Source: an uncultured Rhodopila sp.
Lineage (GTDB): Bacteria > Pseudomonadota > Alphaproteobacteria > Acetobacterales > Acetobacteraceae
Length of the DNA: 64,000 nt
Direction: 5' to 3'
Assembly: GCF_903944925.1 (NCBI RefSeq)
Contig: NZ_CAJATU010000110.1
Location: 62,001 to 126,000, forward strand
Both the position numbers and the translations under genes were made by a program. The stretch's first letter is position 1; every line of letters begins with the position of its first letter. The notes beneath the pieces are model-generated. The model was not told where the DNA came from, did not search any database, and saw nothing but the letters and a program-made list of their open reading frames with translations. Positions 8,177 through 16,308 of the stretch are shown here, piece by piece.

Positions 8177-9142
8177 GTGTTCGACACATTTTACAAACTG
8201 TCCGGCCTGCCCTTCCTGCTGACGCCCGATTCGCGGTTTTTCTTCGGATCGAGCGGGCACAGCCGGGCGATCGCGCATCTGGTCTACGGCCTGTCGCAGC
8301 AGGAAGGCTTCATCGTCATCACCGGCGAAGTCGGCGCCGGCAAGACGACGCTGGTGGAGCAGATGTGGTCGCAGCTCGACCGTGCCACGTATGTCTTGGC
8401 CCGCGTCGTGACGACGCAGGTGTCCGGCGACGACCTGCTGCGGCTGGCGATGGCGAATTTCGGCCTCGGCGAAACCCCCGGCACCGACAAGGCGACCTTG
8501 CTGCGCCGCTTCGAGCACATGGTGCGCGACCAGCGCAAACAGGGCCGCCGCTGCCTGCTGGTGGTGGACGAGGTGCAGAACCTGTCGCTGGCGGCGATGG
8601 AGGAGTTGCGCATGCTGTCCAACATCACCGTCGATGGCAAAGCCTCGGTACAAACGATCCTGCTTGGCCAGCCGCAATTCCGGCCGATACTGGCCGGCAA
8701 GGATGTCGAGCAGCTCCGCCAGCGCGTCCTGGCGTCGTACCATCTCGGGCCGCTGACCGAGGCGGAGACGCGCGGCTATATCGAGCACCGGCTGCGCACG
8801 GTGGGCTGGAACAACGATCCGGCCTGGAGCGACGACGCCTTCGCGGCGGTGCATCGCAACACCGGCGGCATTCCGCGCCGGATCAATACGCTCTGTTCCC
8901 GCGTGCTGCTGTTCGGCGCGCTGGAGGAACTGCACGCGATCGACGCCGCGATCGTCGAGACCACCGCCGAGGAGCTGCGCCAGGATCTCGGCGACGGGCT
9001 GGCGGCACCGGTGGCGCCGGCGGAGACGGACGCGTTGGCGCAGCGGATCGAGACGCTCGAACGGCTGGCCGCGCGGCAGGAGACGATGTCCCGGCGGATT
9101 CTGGATCTGCTGGAGGCCAAGGCGGCCGGTGAGGCGGCATGA
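8177..9142 (+). CDS. XrtA-associated ATPase (ExeA/GspA-like AAA ATPase)
   Basis: This 321-residue ATPase belongs to the ExeA-like group that marks PEP-CTERM exopolysaccharide loci. The start MFDTFYKLSGLPFLLTPD is typical of the family. Walker A is at 50-57 (GEVGAGKT) and Walker B at 129-135 (VVDEVQN), followed by GQPQFR and an arginine-rich AAA lid (GGIPRRINTLCSR). The C-terminal tail is a predicted coiled coil (ETLERLAARQETMSRRIL). The GTG start is 9 bp after the previous stop, and the last codons overlap the deacetylase start by 4 bp. It probably energises assembly or export; the exact job in XrtA systems is unknown. Confidence 0.9.
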   Translation: MFDTFYKLSGLPFLLTPDSRFFFGSSGHSRAIAHLVYGLSQQEGFIVITGEVGAGKTTLVEQMWSQLDRATYVLARVVTTQVSGDDLLRLAMANFGLGETPGTDKATLLRRFEHMVRDQRKQGRRCLLVVDEVQNLSLAAMEELRMLSNITVDGKASVQTILLGQPQFRPILAGKDVEQLRQRVLASYHLGPLTEAETRGYIEHRLRTVGWNNDPAWSDDAFAAVHRNTGGIPRRINTLCSRVLLFGALEELHAIDAAIVETTAEELRQDLGDGLAAPVAPAETDALAQRIETLERLAARQETMSRRILDLLEAKAAGEAA

Positions 9143-10008
9143 CCGTGCTGACCAACGCCATGACGGTCGATGTGGAGGACTATTTCCAGGTCCAGGCCTT
9201 CGCCGGCTGCGTCGCGCGGCATGAGTGGGAGGGTTTCCCCGGCCGGGTCGAGGCAAACACCAACCGCATCCTGGACATGTTTGCCGCGGCCGACGTGAAG
9301 GCGACGTTCTTCACCCTGGGCTGGGTGGCGCACCGGTTTCCAGCCATCGTCCGCCGCATGGTGAACGAAGGGCATGAACTGGCCAGCCACGGCTGGGACC
9401 ATACCCGCGCCGACACGCAACTGCCCGAGGCGTTCCGCGCCGATATCCGCCGCACCCGGGCGCTGTTGGAGGATATCGGCGGCGTCCGCGTTACCGGCTA
9501 CCGCGCCGCCACGTTCTCGATCAATCACCGCAACATGTGGGTGTTCCCGATCCTGCGGCAGGAAGGCTATGTCTACAGTTCCAGCATCAACCCGATCCGG
9601 CACGACATCTACGGGATGCCGGATGCGCCGCGGGTTCCGTTCCGACCGCATGCCGACGGCGTGCTGGAGATTCCGATGACGACGGTGCGCCTGCTCGGCC
9701 GCAACTGGCCCTGTTCCGGCGGGGGCTATTTCCGCCTGCTGCCCACCAGCCTGTACCGCGCCGGCCTCGCCCGGGTGAACCGGGCCGATCGGCAGCCTGG
9801 CGTGTTCTTTTTCCACCCGTGGGAGATCGACCCGGGGCAGCCGAGGGTGCGCGGCGCGCCGCTGAAATCCCGCCTTCGCCACTACACCAACCTGTCGCGG
9901 ATGAGAGCCGATCTGGAACGGCTGCTGCGGGATTTTCCGTGGGACCGGATGGACCGGGTCTATGCGCCGATGCTGACCGGCATCGCCGCCGAAAGCGTAT
10001 CGGCCTAG
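9139..10008 (+). CDS. XrtA-associated polysaccharide deacetylase (NodB/CE4 fold)
   Basis: This 289-residue protein is a CE4-type deacetylase expected to remove N-acetyl groups from the exopolysaccharide. The catalytic Asp motif is TVDVEDYF (residues 9-16), and the metal-binding motif is SHGWDH (83-88). GYRAATFSI, GYVYSSSINPI and FFFHPWEIDPGQPR complete the set, the last being the C-terminal segment typical of the PEP-CTERM subfamily. No signal peptide is visible, which is usual for this subfamily. The start overlaps the ATPase stop (ATGA), indicating translational coupling. Confidence 0.92.
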   Translation: MTVLTNAMTVDVEDYFQVQAFAGCVARHEWEGFPGRVEANTNRILDMFAAADVKATFFTLGWVAHRFPAIVRRMVNEGHELASHGWDHTRADTQLPEAFRADIRRTRALLEDIGGVRVTGYRAATFSINHRNMWVFPILRQEGYVYSSSINPIRHDIYGMPDAPRVPFRPHADGVLEIPMTTVRLLGRNWPCSGGGYFRLLPTSLYRAGLARVNRADRQPGVFFFHPWEIDPGQPRVRGAPLKSRLRHYTNLSRMRADLERLLRDFPWDRMDRVYAPMLTGIAAESVSA

Positions 10009-10010
10009 CC

Positions 10011-11054
10011 GTGGCGGTGATCGTCCGTCCGCTGGAGGACGCCAGCCAAGCCGCCTGGGACCGCTTCGTGCTGGCGATGCCGGCGGGGACGTTCTTTCAC
10101 CGCGCCGGTTGGGCGCGCGTGGTCGAAACCGCCTTCGGCCACGCCACGCATTACGTCTTCGCCGAGCGCGACGGCGCCATCACCGGCGTGCTGCCGCTGG
10201 CCCGGATTAAGACCAGGCTGTTCGGCGACACGCTGATCTCGGCACCGTTCTGCGTCTATGGCGGTGCGCTGGCGGCGGATGCGGAAAGCGAGGCGGCGCT
10301 GCTGGCGTATGCCGGCGATCTGTTGCAGCGCACCGGCGCCTCGGCGCTGGAGTTCCGCTACCGCGACCCGCCCGACAGCCTTGCCGCGGAGGGCTGGGCG
10401 GAGCGGCCCGACCTGTACGTCACGTTCCGGAAGTCTATCGCCGCGGATCACGAGGCGAATATGAAAGCCATCCCGCGCAAGCAGCGGGCGATGGTGCGAA
10501 AAGGCATCCAGAACGGCCTGGCGTCGGTGGCGAACCGCGATGTCGCAACGCTGCACCGGGTGTACGCCGAAAGCGTGCGGAACCTGGGCACGCCGGTGTT
10601 TTCCCGCCGTTTCTTCCGGGTCCTGATGGAGGTGTTCGGCGAGGACGCCGATGCGGTCACCGTCATGGCGGGGGAAACCCCGGTCGCAGCCGTGCTGAAT
10701 TTCTACTTCCGCGACGAAGTGCTGCCTTATTACGGCGGCGGCACGGCGGCGGCGCGCGGCTGCGCCGGCAACGACTTCATGTATTGGGAAGTCATGCGGC
10801 GCGCCGCCGATCGCGGCTGCCGCCTGTTCGACTTCGGCCGCAGCAAGCTCGGCACCGGGGCGCTGGCGTTCAAGCGCAACTGGGGCTTCGAGGCGGCGAA
10901 CCTGCATTACCGGTTCAGGCTGAAGCCGGGCGAGGCGATCCCCGAGCTCAATCCGCTGAACCCGAAATACGCGCTGTTCATTGCCGCATGGAAGCGCCTG
11001 CCGCTGCCGGTGGCGAATGCCGTGGGGCCGTTCATCGTGCGCGGGCTCGGATGA
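10011..11054 (+). CDS. FemAB-like GNAT protein, XrtA/PEP-CTERM system-associated
   Basis: This 347-residue protein has the double-GNAT layout of FemAB/peptidoglycan-bridge enzymes. Visible features include FHRAGWARVVETAFGH, VLPLARIKTRLFGD, AIPRKQRAMVRKG, YYGGGTAAARGCAGNDFMYW and FDFGRSKLGTGALAFKRNWG. Family members transfer aminoacyl or acyl groups; in XrtA loci the acceptor is unknown and may be the polysaccharide. The GTG at 10011 sits 2 bp after the deacetylase stop. A longer reading frame exists upstream but only overlaps the deacetylase out of frame. Confidence 0.88.
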   Translation: MAVIVRPLEDASQAAWDRFVLAMPAGTFFHRAGWARVVETAFGHATHYVFAERDGAITGVLPLARIKTRLFGDTLISAPFCVYGGALAADAESEAALLAYAGDLLQRTGASALEFRYRDPPDSLAAEGWAERPDLYVTFRKSIAADHEANMKAIPRKQRAMVRKGIQNGLASVANRDVATLHRVYAESVRNLGTPVFSRRFFRVLMEVFGEDADAVTVMAGETPVAAVLNFYFRDEVLPYYGGGTAAARGCAGNDFMYWEVMRRAADRGCRLFDFGRSKLGTGALAFKRNWGFEAANLHYRFRLKPGEAIPELNPLNPKYALFIAAWKRLPLPVANAVGPFIVRGLG

Positions 11055-11123
11055 TTTCGTTCGAGCTGGACGCAACCGGATCAAGGAGCGTTTGATGCGC
11101 TGTGATAGCGAAAGCCGCCGGAC

Positions 11124-12644
11124 ATGAACGCGCCGGCGACGGCGCGGGCGCCGGCTTCGATCATTTCGCCGGAGTGGCGGCGGGTACTGCTTTCGCTAGG
11201 CGCCGGCTTGCTGGTGCTGGGCGGGGTCTTCAATGAGGAAATAGCGGCGGCGATCCGGACCTGGATCGATTCGACCGCGTATAACCACTGCTTCCTGGTC
11301 ATTCCGATCGCCCTCTATCTGCTCTGGGATCGGCGTTTCGACCTGCACGGCGTGCCGCTGCAGCCATGGAAACCGGCGATGCTGCCGGCCGTGCCGGTTG
11401 CGCTGGTCTGGCTGCTGGCGGAGCGCCTCGGCATCATGGAAGGCCGCCAGCTCGCCGCGATGACATTTGTGGAGCTGCTGTTCCTGGCGGTGCTCGGGCG
11501 GCGGCTGTGGTGGGCCATGGCGGGGCCGCTGCTGTATCTTTACTTTCTTGTACCGTTTGGCGAGTTCCTGACCCCGCAACTGCAGGACGTCACCACCTGG
11601 TTCGTCAGGCACGGCCTGGATATACTCGGCGTGCCGGCCTATATCGACGGCTACGTCATCGAGATCCCGCAGGGCACGTTCTTCATCGCCGAGGCCTGCG
11701 CCGGGCTGCGCTTCCTGATCGCATCGATCGCCTTCGGCTGCCTGTACGCGCTGATGATGTATCGCGGCCCGGTGCGCCGCGCCCTTTTCATTATCGTTTC
11801 TATCCTGGTACCGATCGTTGCCAACGGGTTCCGGGCGATCGGCATTGTCTATCTGGGATATCTGCTGAACAGCGCCCGGGCGGCGGCAGCGGACCATATC
11901 ATCTACGGCTGGGTGTTCTTCTCGTTCGTTATTCTGCTGCTGATCGTCCTCGGCCTGCCGTTCCGGCAGGATGAGATGTCCACGCGCTCCGGCTCGCCGG
12001 CGGCGATGGCTGCGGCGCCCGCGGCGTGGCGTGCTGCGGCCGCCGCCGCCGCCGGGCTTGTTGCCGTGGCCTGCATCACGCCGGCCCTGGCGGCGGCCCT
12101 TGCGTTTGCCACGCGCAGCCCGCCGTTGACGGCGCAGACCATCGACCTCGGTCCGGACTGCTCGGTTGCCGCGCTGCCGGGGGCGGAGCCGGGGCAGCGC
12201 GCGACCTGCGGCGACGTCGTGATGGACATGCGCTGGCAGGCGCTTTCGCCGCGCTCGACCGCCGGGGCGGTGATGGCGGCGTGGCGCACTCTGTGCCGCC
12301 CGGCGGACGGGGAGTCGCGTGCGGAGGCCTGGCTGAACACCGGCGACGGCAAACCGAGCGCATGGCGGATCATCAGGGTGGAGGACCCGGCCTACGCGCT
12401 GGGCGTGTCGGTCTGGATCGACGGCAGGCCCGTCCGCCCGGGGCTGGCGATGCGCCTGCGCATGGCGCTCGATAGCCTGACCGGTTCGGCCCATGCGCCG
12501 CTGGTGATGACGGTGACGCCGGCGGTGCATTGGGAGGCCCTGACGGTGACGCGGCGGCGGATCGCCGAGGACGAACTGGGTGCGTTCCTGGCGGCGCACC
12601 GGGGGCTGGACCAGGCGGTGCGGGCGGTGACGGCGGTAAGATAG
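11124..12644 (+). CDS. xrtA: Exosortase A with C-terminal EpsI-like periplasmic domain
   Basis: This 506-residue membrane transpeptidase-like protein is expected to recognise and process PEP-CTERM proteins. About eight membrane spans fill residues 20-275. The three conserved residues are visible: Cys192 in AEACAGLRFLIAS, Arg237 in VANGFRAIGIVYLG and His258 in AADHIIYGWVFF. After the last span (VILLLIVLGLPF) comes a second hydrophobic anchor (~295-320) and a ~190-residue domain placed like the EpsI domain often fused to XrtA. Candidate substrates with VPEP tails lie at 47.1-55.6 kb. It follows FemAB by ~70 bp and converges on the GT-C gene 15 bp away. Confidence 0.93.
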   Translation: MNAPATARAPASIISPEWRRVLLSLGAGLLVLGGVFNEEIAAAIRTWIDSTAYNHCFLVIPIALYLLWDRRFDLHGVPLQPWKPAMLPAVPVALVWLLAERLGIMEGRQLAAMTFVELLFLAVLGRRLWWAMAGPLLYLYFLVPFGEFLTPQLQDVTTWFVRHGLDILGVPAYIDGYVIEIPQGTFFIAEACAGLRFLIASIAFGCLYALMMYRGPVRRALFIIVSILVPIVANGFRAIGIVYLGYLLNSARAAAADHIIYGWVFFSFVILLLIVLGLPFRQDEMSTRSGSPAAMAAAPAAWRAAAAAAAGLVAVACITPALAAALAFATRSPPLTAQTIDLGPDCSVAALPGAEPGQRATCGDVVMDMRWQALSPRSTAGAVMAAWRTLCRPADGESRAEAWLNTGDGKPSAWRIIRVEDPAYALGVSVWIDGRPVRPGLAMRLRMALDSLTGSAHAPLVMTVTPAVHWEALTVTRRRIAEDELGAFLAAHRGLDQAVRAVTAVR

Positions 12645-12659
12645 GAGGTGCGGGATCAT

Positions 12660-14192
12660 TTACTCCCGCTCATAGACCTCGACGCCGCCCCCGATCGCCA
12701 CTTGCCGCCAGTTCGCGGCATTCAAGGCGGCACGCAGCAGCGGCACTGTCGCGGCACTGTCGCGGTCCTGCGTCAGGGTCACGACAACGACACGGTGCCA
12801 GGACGCGACCCGTTCGGCGACCGGATCGCCCGGGCGGACAAGCAGAAGCGGCAGGGCAGGGGGGGCCTCGATGCCGAACGCGCCGGGGATGCCGACGCCG
12901 TCATTGCCGCGGGGAAGAATTATGATCCCATCGCCCACCAGCCGGGCCGCCTCGGCCGCCGCGGCACGCGCCGGCTGCATGGTGCGGGGGGAGAGCAGCA
13001 GGCCGGCGATGGAGGCGGCCTGGATGGTGAAAAGGAGGGGTAGAAGCACGGCGGGAATGCAAGGTCGGCGCAGTCGTTCACCGTCATGACCGGGCGTGTC
13101 CCGGTCATCCGCGCACCAGCGGCGGGGGGCGGATGGTCGGGACACGCCCGGCCATGACGGCAAGGCAGACGGCTCTTCACCCAACCCGAACGCAGCCAGC
13201 AGCCCCACGAACGGCAGTCCGAACGACAGGTACCGCAGCTCTATCGGCGTGTTGTCGAACACCGCGCCCAGCAGCAGCAGCCCAACCGGAGGCGCCGCCG
13301 CCGCCGCCAGTGCCAGCCGCACGCCCGAACCACCCGCCCAAGGCCTCGCCGCCGCGATCACCGCCGCCAGGCCAACAGCCGCAAGCCCGACCGCCGCCCC
13401 AACCGCCAGCCGCATCCAGCCATCCGCATACAGCGGTAATCCGCCAAACACCGCCGCGACCTGGTATTCCGCCAGCCGCAGCAGGCTCGGTCCTAGCGCG
13501 AAGGGCGGAAACTGGTCCGGCCGGGACCCATGCTGCGCGGCGAAGAACCACGCATCCAGCGCCAGGAACGGCAGCGCCGCCGGCACCGCCCGCCAGGCCC
13601 GCGCCGACACCGCCGCCGCCGCCGCGACGAACACGGCCAGGTAGTTGCAGCCGCACGCCGCCCCCAGCATCACCCCCGCCGCCACCGGCCGCCGCCCGAG
13701 CAGCAGCGTCACCCCCGCGAGCGTCAACATCTCCGCCGGAGCGAATCCCCGGGCGATGGCGTTTGTATAGACAAACCCGTAGCAGCCCAGCGTCACCAGC
13801 ATCGCGCTCAACGGCCGTATGCCGCACCGCCGCGCGATCCGCCCGGTCAGCCCCAGCGAGACCACGCCGCACAGCACGGAGAACAGCCGCGCCGTGAACA
13901 GCCCGGGACCGAACGCCTCCCGCCACACCGAGACCGCCCAAAAATACAGTGGCGGATGCACGTCGGTGGCGCGCAGATCCCGCGCGATGCCGGCGAAACC
14001 GGCGTGCCCCGCCCGGGCCGCGGCGATCAGCCCGGCCGGGAACACCGTCTCCGGCCAATCCGGCCGCGCCGCACCGGCGGTGAGGAACAGCGTGTACTGC
14101 TCGTCATACTCCGCCCCGCGCAGCCACGCCGCCGCCGCCAGCACCGCCGCGCCGAGCAGCAGCACCGAACAAAATTTCACCGCGTTAACCAA
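12660..14192 (-). CDS. GT-C family (GT39/ArnT-like) membrane glycosyltransferase with an inserted palindromic element
   Basis: This 510-residue protein has about ten hydrophobic spans. It shows the two hallmarks of polyprenyl-phosphate sugar-dependent transferases: an acidic pair in the first loop (RGAEYDEQYTLFL) and the HPPLYFW motif. It probably attaches a lipid-linked sugar to a polysaccharide, lipid or protein. Residues ~345-370 (within GVSRPSAPRRWCADDRDTP) are encoded by a 76-bp palindromic repeat inserted in a hydrophilic loop without breaking the frame. It is divergent from the GT2 at 14256, which could make its lipid-linked donor. Donor and acceptor cannot be read from sequence. Confidence 0.8.
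   Translation of the reverse strand: MVNAVKFCSVLLLGAAVLAAAAWLRGAEYDEQYTLFLTAGAARPDWPETVFPAGLIAAARAGHAGFAGIARDLRATDVHPPLYFWAVSVWREAFGPGLFTARLFSVLCGVVSLGLTGRIARRCGIRPLSAMLVTLGCYGFVYTNAIARGFAPAEMLTLAGVTLLLGRRPVAAGVMLGAACGCNYLAVFVAAAAAVSARAWRAVPAALPFLALDAWFFAAQHGSRPDQFPPFALGPSLLRLAEYQVAAVFGGLPLYADGWMRLAVGAAVGLAAVGLAAVIAAARPWAGGSGVRLALAAAAAPPVGLLLLGAVFDNTPIELRYLSFGLPFVGLLAAFGLGEEPSALPSWPGVSRPSAPRRWCADDRDTPGHDGERLRRPCIPAVLLPLLFTIQAASIAGLLLSPRTMQPARAAAAEAARLVGDGIIILPRGNDGVGIPGAFGIEAPPALPLLLVRPGDPVAERVASWHRVVVVTLTQDRDSAATVPLLRAALNAANWRQVAIGGGVEVYERE
13083..13158. repeat. 76-bp interspersed palindromic element inside a coding region
   Basis: The element begins GTCATGACCGGGCGTGTCCC and ends with the near-reverse complement GGGACACGCCCGGCCATGAC. 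A related 76-bp copy with a similar centre (CGCACCA...GCAGATG in that copy) occurs at 28274-28349. Here it lies wholly within the GT-C gene and is translated. Confidence 0.85.
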
Positions 14193-14255
14193 TTAGCAGC
14201 ACTTCCCGGGTCATGGTGCGGCCCAGCCTAGCGGCCAAAGGTTAACGGAGTGCTT

Positions 14256-15236
14256 ATGCCCGACATGTTTCCGCTGCCGGAGCGGCCATTCCGGCAGCCA
14301 ACGCTGTCCGTCGTCGTGCCCGCCTATAACGAGGCGGCGGGGCTGGACCGCTTCCACCAAAGGCTCGCCGCCGCCCTGGCGGACGTCCAGTCGTGGGAAG
14401 TCATCTATGTCGATGACGGCAGCACCGACGCCACGCGGGCGGTGATGCAGGCGCTGCGCACCGCCGACAGCCGCGCCGGGGTGCTGAGCCTGTCGCGCAA
14501 TTTCGGCAAGGAGACGGCGATCACCGCCGGCCTCGACCACGCCGCCGGGGATGCGGTGGTGGTGATCGACGCCGACTTGCAGGACCCGCCGGAACTGATC
14601 CCCGAGCTGATCGCGCAATGGCGGCGCGGCTACGACATGGTCAACGCCCGGCGCCGCAGCCGCGCCGGGGAAACCTGGCTGAAGCGCCGCACCGCGCACG
14701 CCTTCTACCGCCTGATGCAGCGCACCGGCGCGCTGAAACTGCCGGAGGACACCGGCGACTTCCGCCTGCTCAGCCGCCGCGCGGTGGACGCCGTGCGCCA
14801 ACTCCGCGAGCAGCACCGCTTCATGAAAGGCGTCTTCGCCTGGATCGGCTACCCCACCACCTTCGTGCTGTACGATCGGGCGTGCCGCAGCAGCGGGGTC
14901 AGCAAATGGACCTATTGGCGGCTGTGGAACCTGGCGCTGGAGGGCATCACCAGCTTCACCGTGATGCCGCTGAAATGCGCCACCTATGTCGGCCTCGCCG
15001 TGGCGGTGCTGTCGGTGGTCTACGCCGTGCAGGTGATCGTCAAGACGCTGATCATCGGCAACCCGGTCGCCGGCTATCCCAGCCTGATGACGGTGGTGCT
15101 GTTTCTCGGCGGCGTGCAGCTCATGTTCCTGGGCGTTATCGGCGAATATCTCGGGCGGGTGTTCAACGAGACCAAGCAGCGGCCGCTTTACCTTGTGGAA
15201 CGCTATGAGCCGAGCGCCGTGCGGGTGGCGCGATGA
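14256..15236 (+). CDS. Family 2 glycosyltransferase (DPM1/GtrB-like, polyprenyl-phosphate glycosyltransferase)
   Basis: This 326-residue enzyme has a GT-A domain: SVVVPAYNEA near the N-terminus, then IYVDDGSTDATR and VVVIDADLQDPPE, which contains the metal-binding Asp pattern. Two C-terminal membrane spans follow (TYVGLAVAVLSVVYAVQV and SLMTVVLFLGGVQLMFLGV) with the typical GEYLGRVFNETKQRPLYLV end. Such enzymes move a sugar from a nucleotide donor to polyprenyl phosphate, feeding GT-C transferases like the divergent neighbour. ATG 14256 has CGGAG 5 bp upstream and is preferred over GTG 14250. Its last 4 bp overlap the GH5 gene. Confidence 0.9.
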   Translation: MPDMFPLPERPFRQPTLSVVVPAYNEAAGLDRFHQRLAAALADVQSWEVIYVDDGSTDATRAVMQALRTADSRAGVLSLSRNFGKETAITAGLDHAAGDAVVVIDADLQDPPELIPELIAQWRRGYDMVNARRRSRAGETWLKRRTAHAFYRLMQRTGALKLPEDTGDFRLLSRRAVDAVRQLREQHRFMKGVFAWIGYPTTFVLYDRACRSSGVSKWTYWRLWNLALEGITSFTVMPLKCATYVGLAVAVLSVVYAVQVIVKTLIIGNPVAGYPSLMTVVLFLGGVQLMFLGVIGEYLGRVFNETKQRPLYLVERYEPSAVRVAR

Positions 15237-16306
15237 GGTGGTGGCGGCCGGTGGCGTTCGCGGCGTGGCTTTTGGCGCAAACCGTCACGGCGGGAGTAGC
15301 GCAGCCATCGCACCTCACCCGCGGCATCAACCTGACCAACTGGTTCCGCTTCCCGCCGTCACGCGATCCTGCCGCCCTGGGCGCCTATCTCGGCAATCAG
15401 GCGCTCGCGGACCTGCGTTCCGCGGGGTTCGATTTCGTGCGGCTGGCGATCGATCCGGCGATCGTCGCCACAGCATCCGACCGCGCGGTGCTGATCGCCG
15501 CGATCCGCCGCATCCAGCGCCAGGGTTTCGCTGTCATCGTCTCGCCGCATCCGCAGGGATGGCGGCTGGAAGCCGATGCGGCGCCGCTGACGGCGTTCTG
15601 GCGGAGCCTGGCGCCGGCGTTGCGGGCGCTGGACCAGGCGCGAACCCTGCCGGAGATCCTCAACGAACCGGTCTTTCCGGGCGATCCCGCCGCCTGGCAA
15701 GCCGTGCAGCATGCCGTTCTGCACGACATCCGCCGGGCGCTGCCGGCAGCGACCGTCGTGCTCACCGGCCAGGACTGGGGCAGCATCGACGGCCTGCTGG
15801 CACTGGCGCCGGAGGATGACCGCAACGTCCTCTACAGCTTCCACCTGTATGACCCGCCCGAGTTGACCTCGCTGGCGGCCTATCGCCCCGGCCTCGACCG
15901 CGCCGCGCTGGCGAAGCTGCCATTCCCGGCAGACGACCCGGCGCGGTGCGCCGCCACTGCCGGCAGCGCCCGCGATCCCGCTACCGCCGGGTTGATGCGC
16001 TACTACTGCAGCTTCGGCTGGGACGCGGCGCGTGTCGGCGAAAGCGTGCAACGCGCGGCGGCCTGGGCGCAGCAGCATCACGTTGCCCTGCTGGCCGGCG
16101 AGTTCGGCGCCACCGCCGCGCTCAACCCGCCCGCCCGGCTCGCCTGGTTCGGAACGGTGCGGTACGCGCTCGAATCCCGCGGCATTCGCTGGGCGCTGTG
16201 GGGCTACGACGACGTCATGGGATTCGCCATCCAGCCGCCGCCCGGCCCGCGCCCGCTGTTGGACCCGGCGGTGCTCGCGGCGCTCGGCCTGGCGCCGCGG
16301 ATGTGA
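15233..16306 (+). CDS. Secreted glycoside hydrolase family 5 (cellulase-like)
   Basis: This 357-residue protein has a signal peptide (RPVAFAAWLLAQTVTAGVAQ) and a GH5 TIM-barrel. GINLTNWF opens the domain. The acid/base Glu145 is in ILNEPVF, YSFHLYDP follows, and the nucleophile Glu290 is in LLAGEFGA. Barrel-ending residues WALWGYDD are also present. Located in an exopolysaccharide locus and coupled to a GT2 by an ATGA overlap, it probably trims or releases the polymer made here rather than degrading external cellulose; that role is inference. Confidence 0.88.
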   Translation: MRWWRPVAFAAWLLAQTVTAGVAQPSHLTRGINLTNWFRFPPSRDPAALGAYLGNQALADLRSAGFDFVRLAIDPAIVATASDRAVLIAAIRRIQRQGFAVIVSPHPQGWRLEADAAPLTAFWRSLAPALRALDQARTLPEILNEPVFPGDPAAWQAVQHAVLHDIRRALPAATVVLTGQDWGSIDGLLALAPEDDRNVLYSFHLYDPPELTSLAAYRPGLDRAALAKLPFPADDPARCAATAGSARDPATAGLMRYYCSFGWDAARVGESVQRAAAWAQQHHVALLAGEFGATAALNPPARLAWFGTVRYALESRGIRWALWGYDDVMGFAIQPPPGPRPLLDPAVLAALGLAPRM

Positions 16307-16308
16307 CG

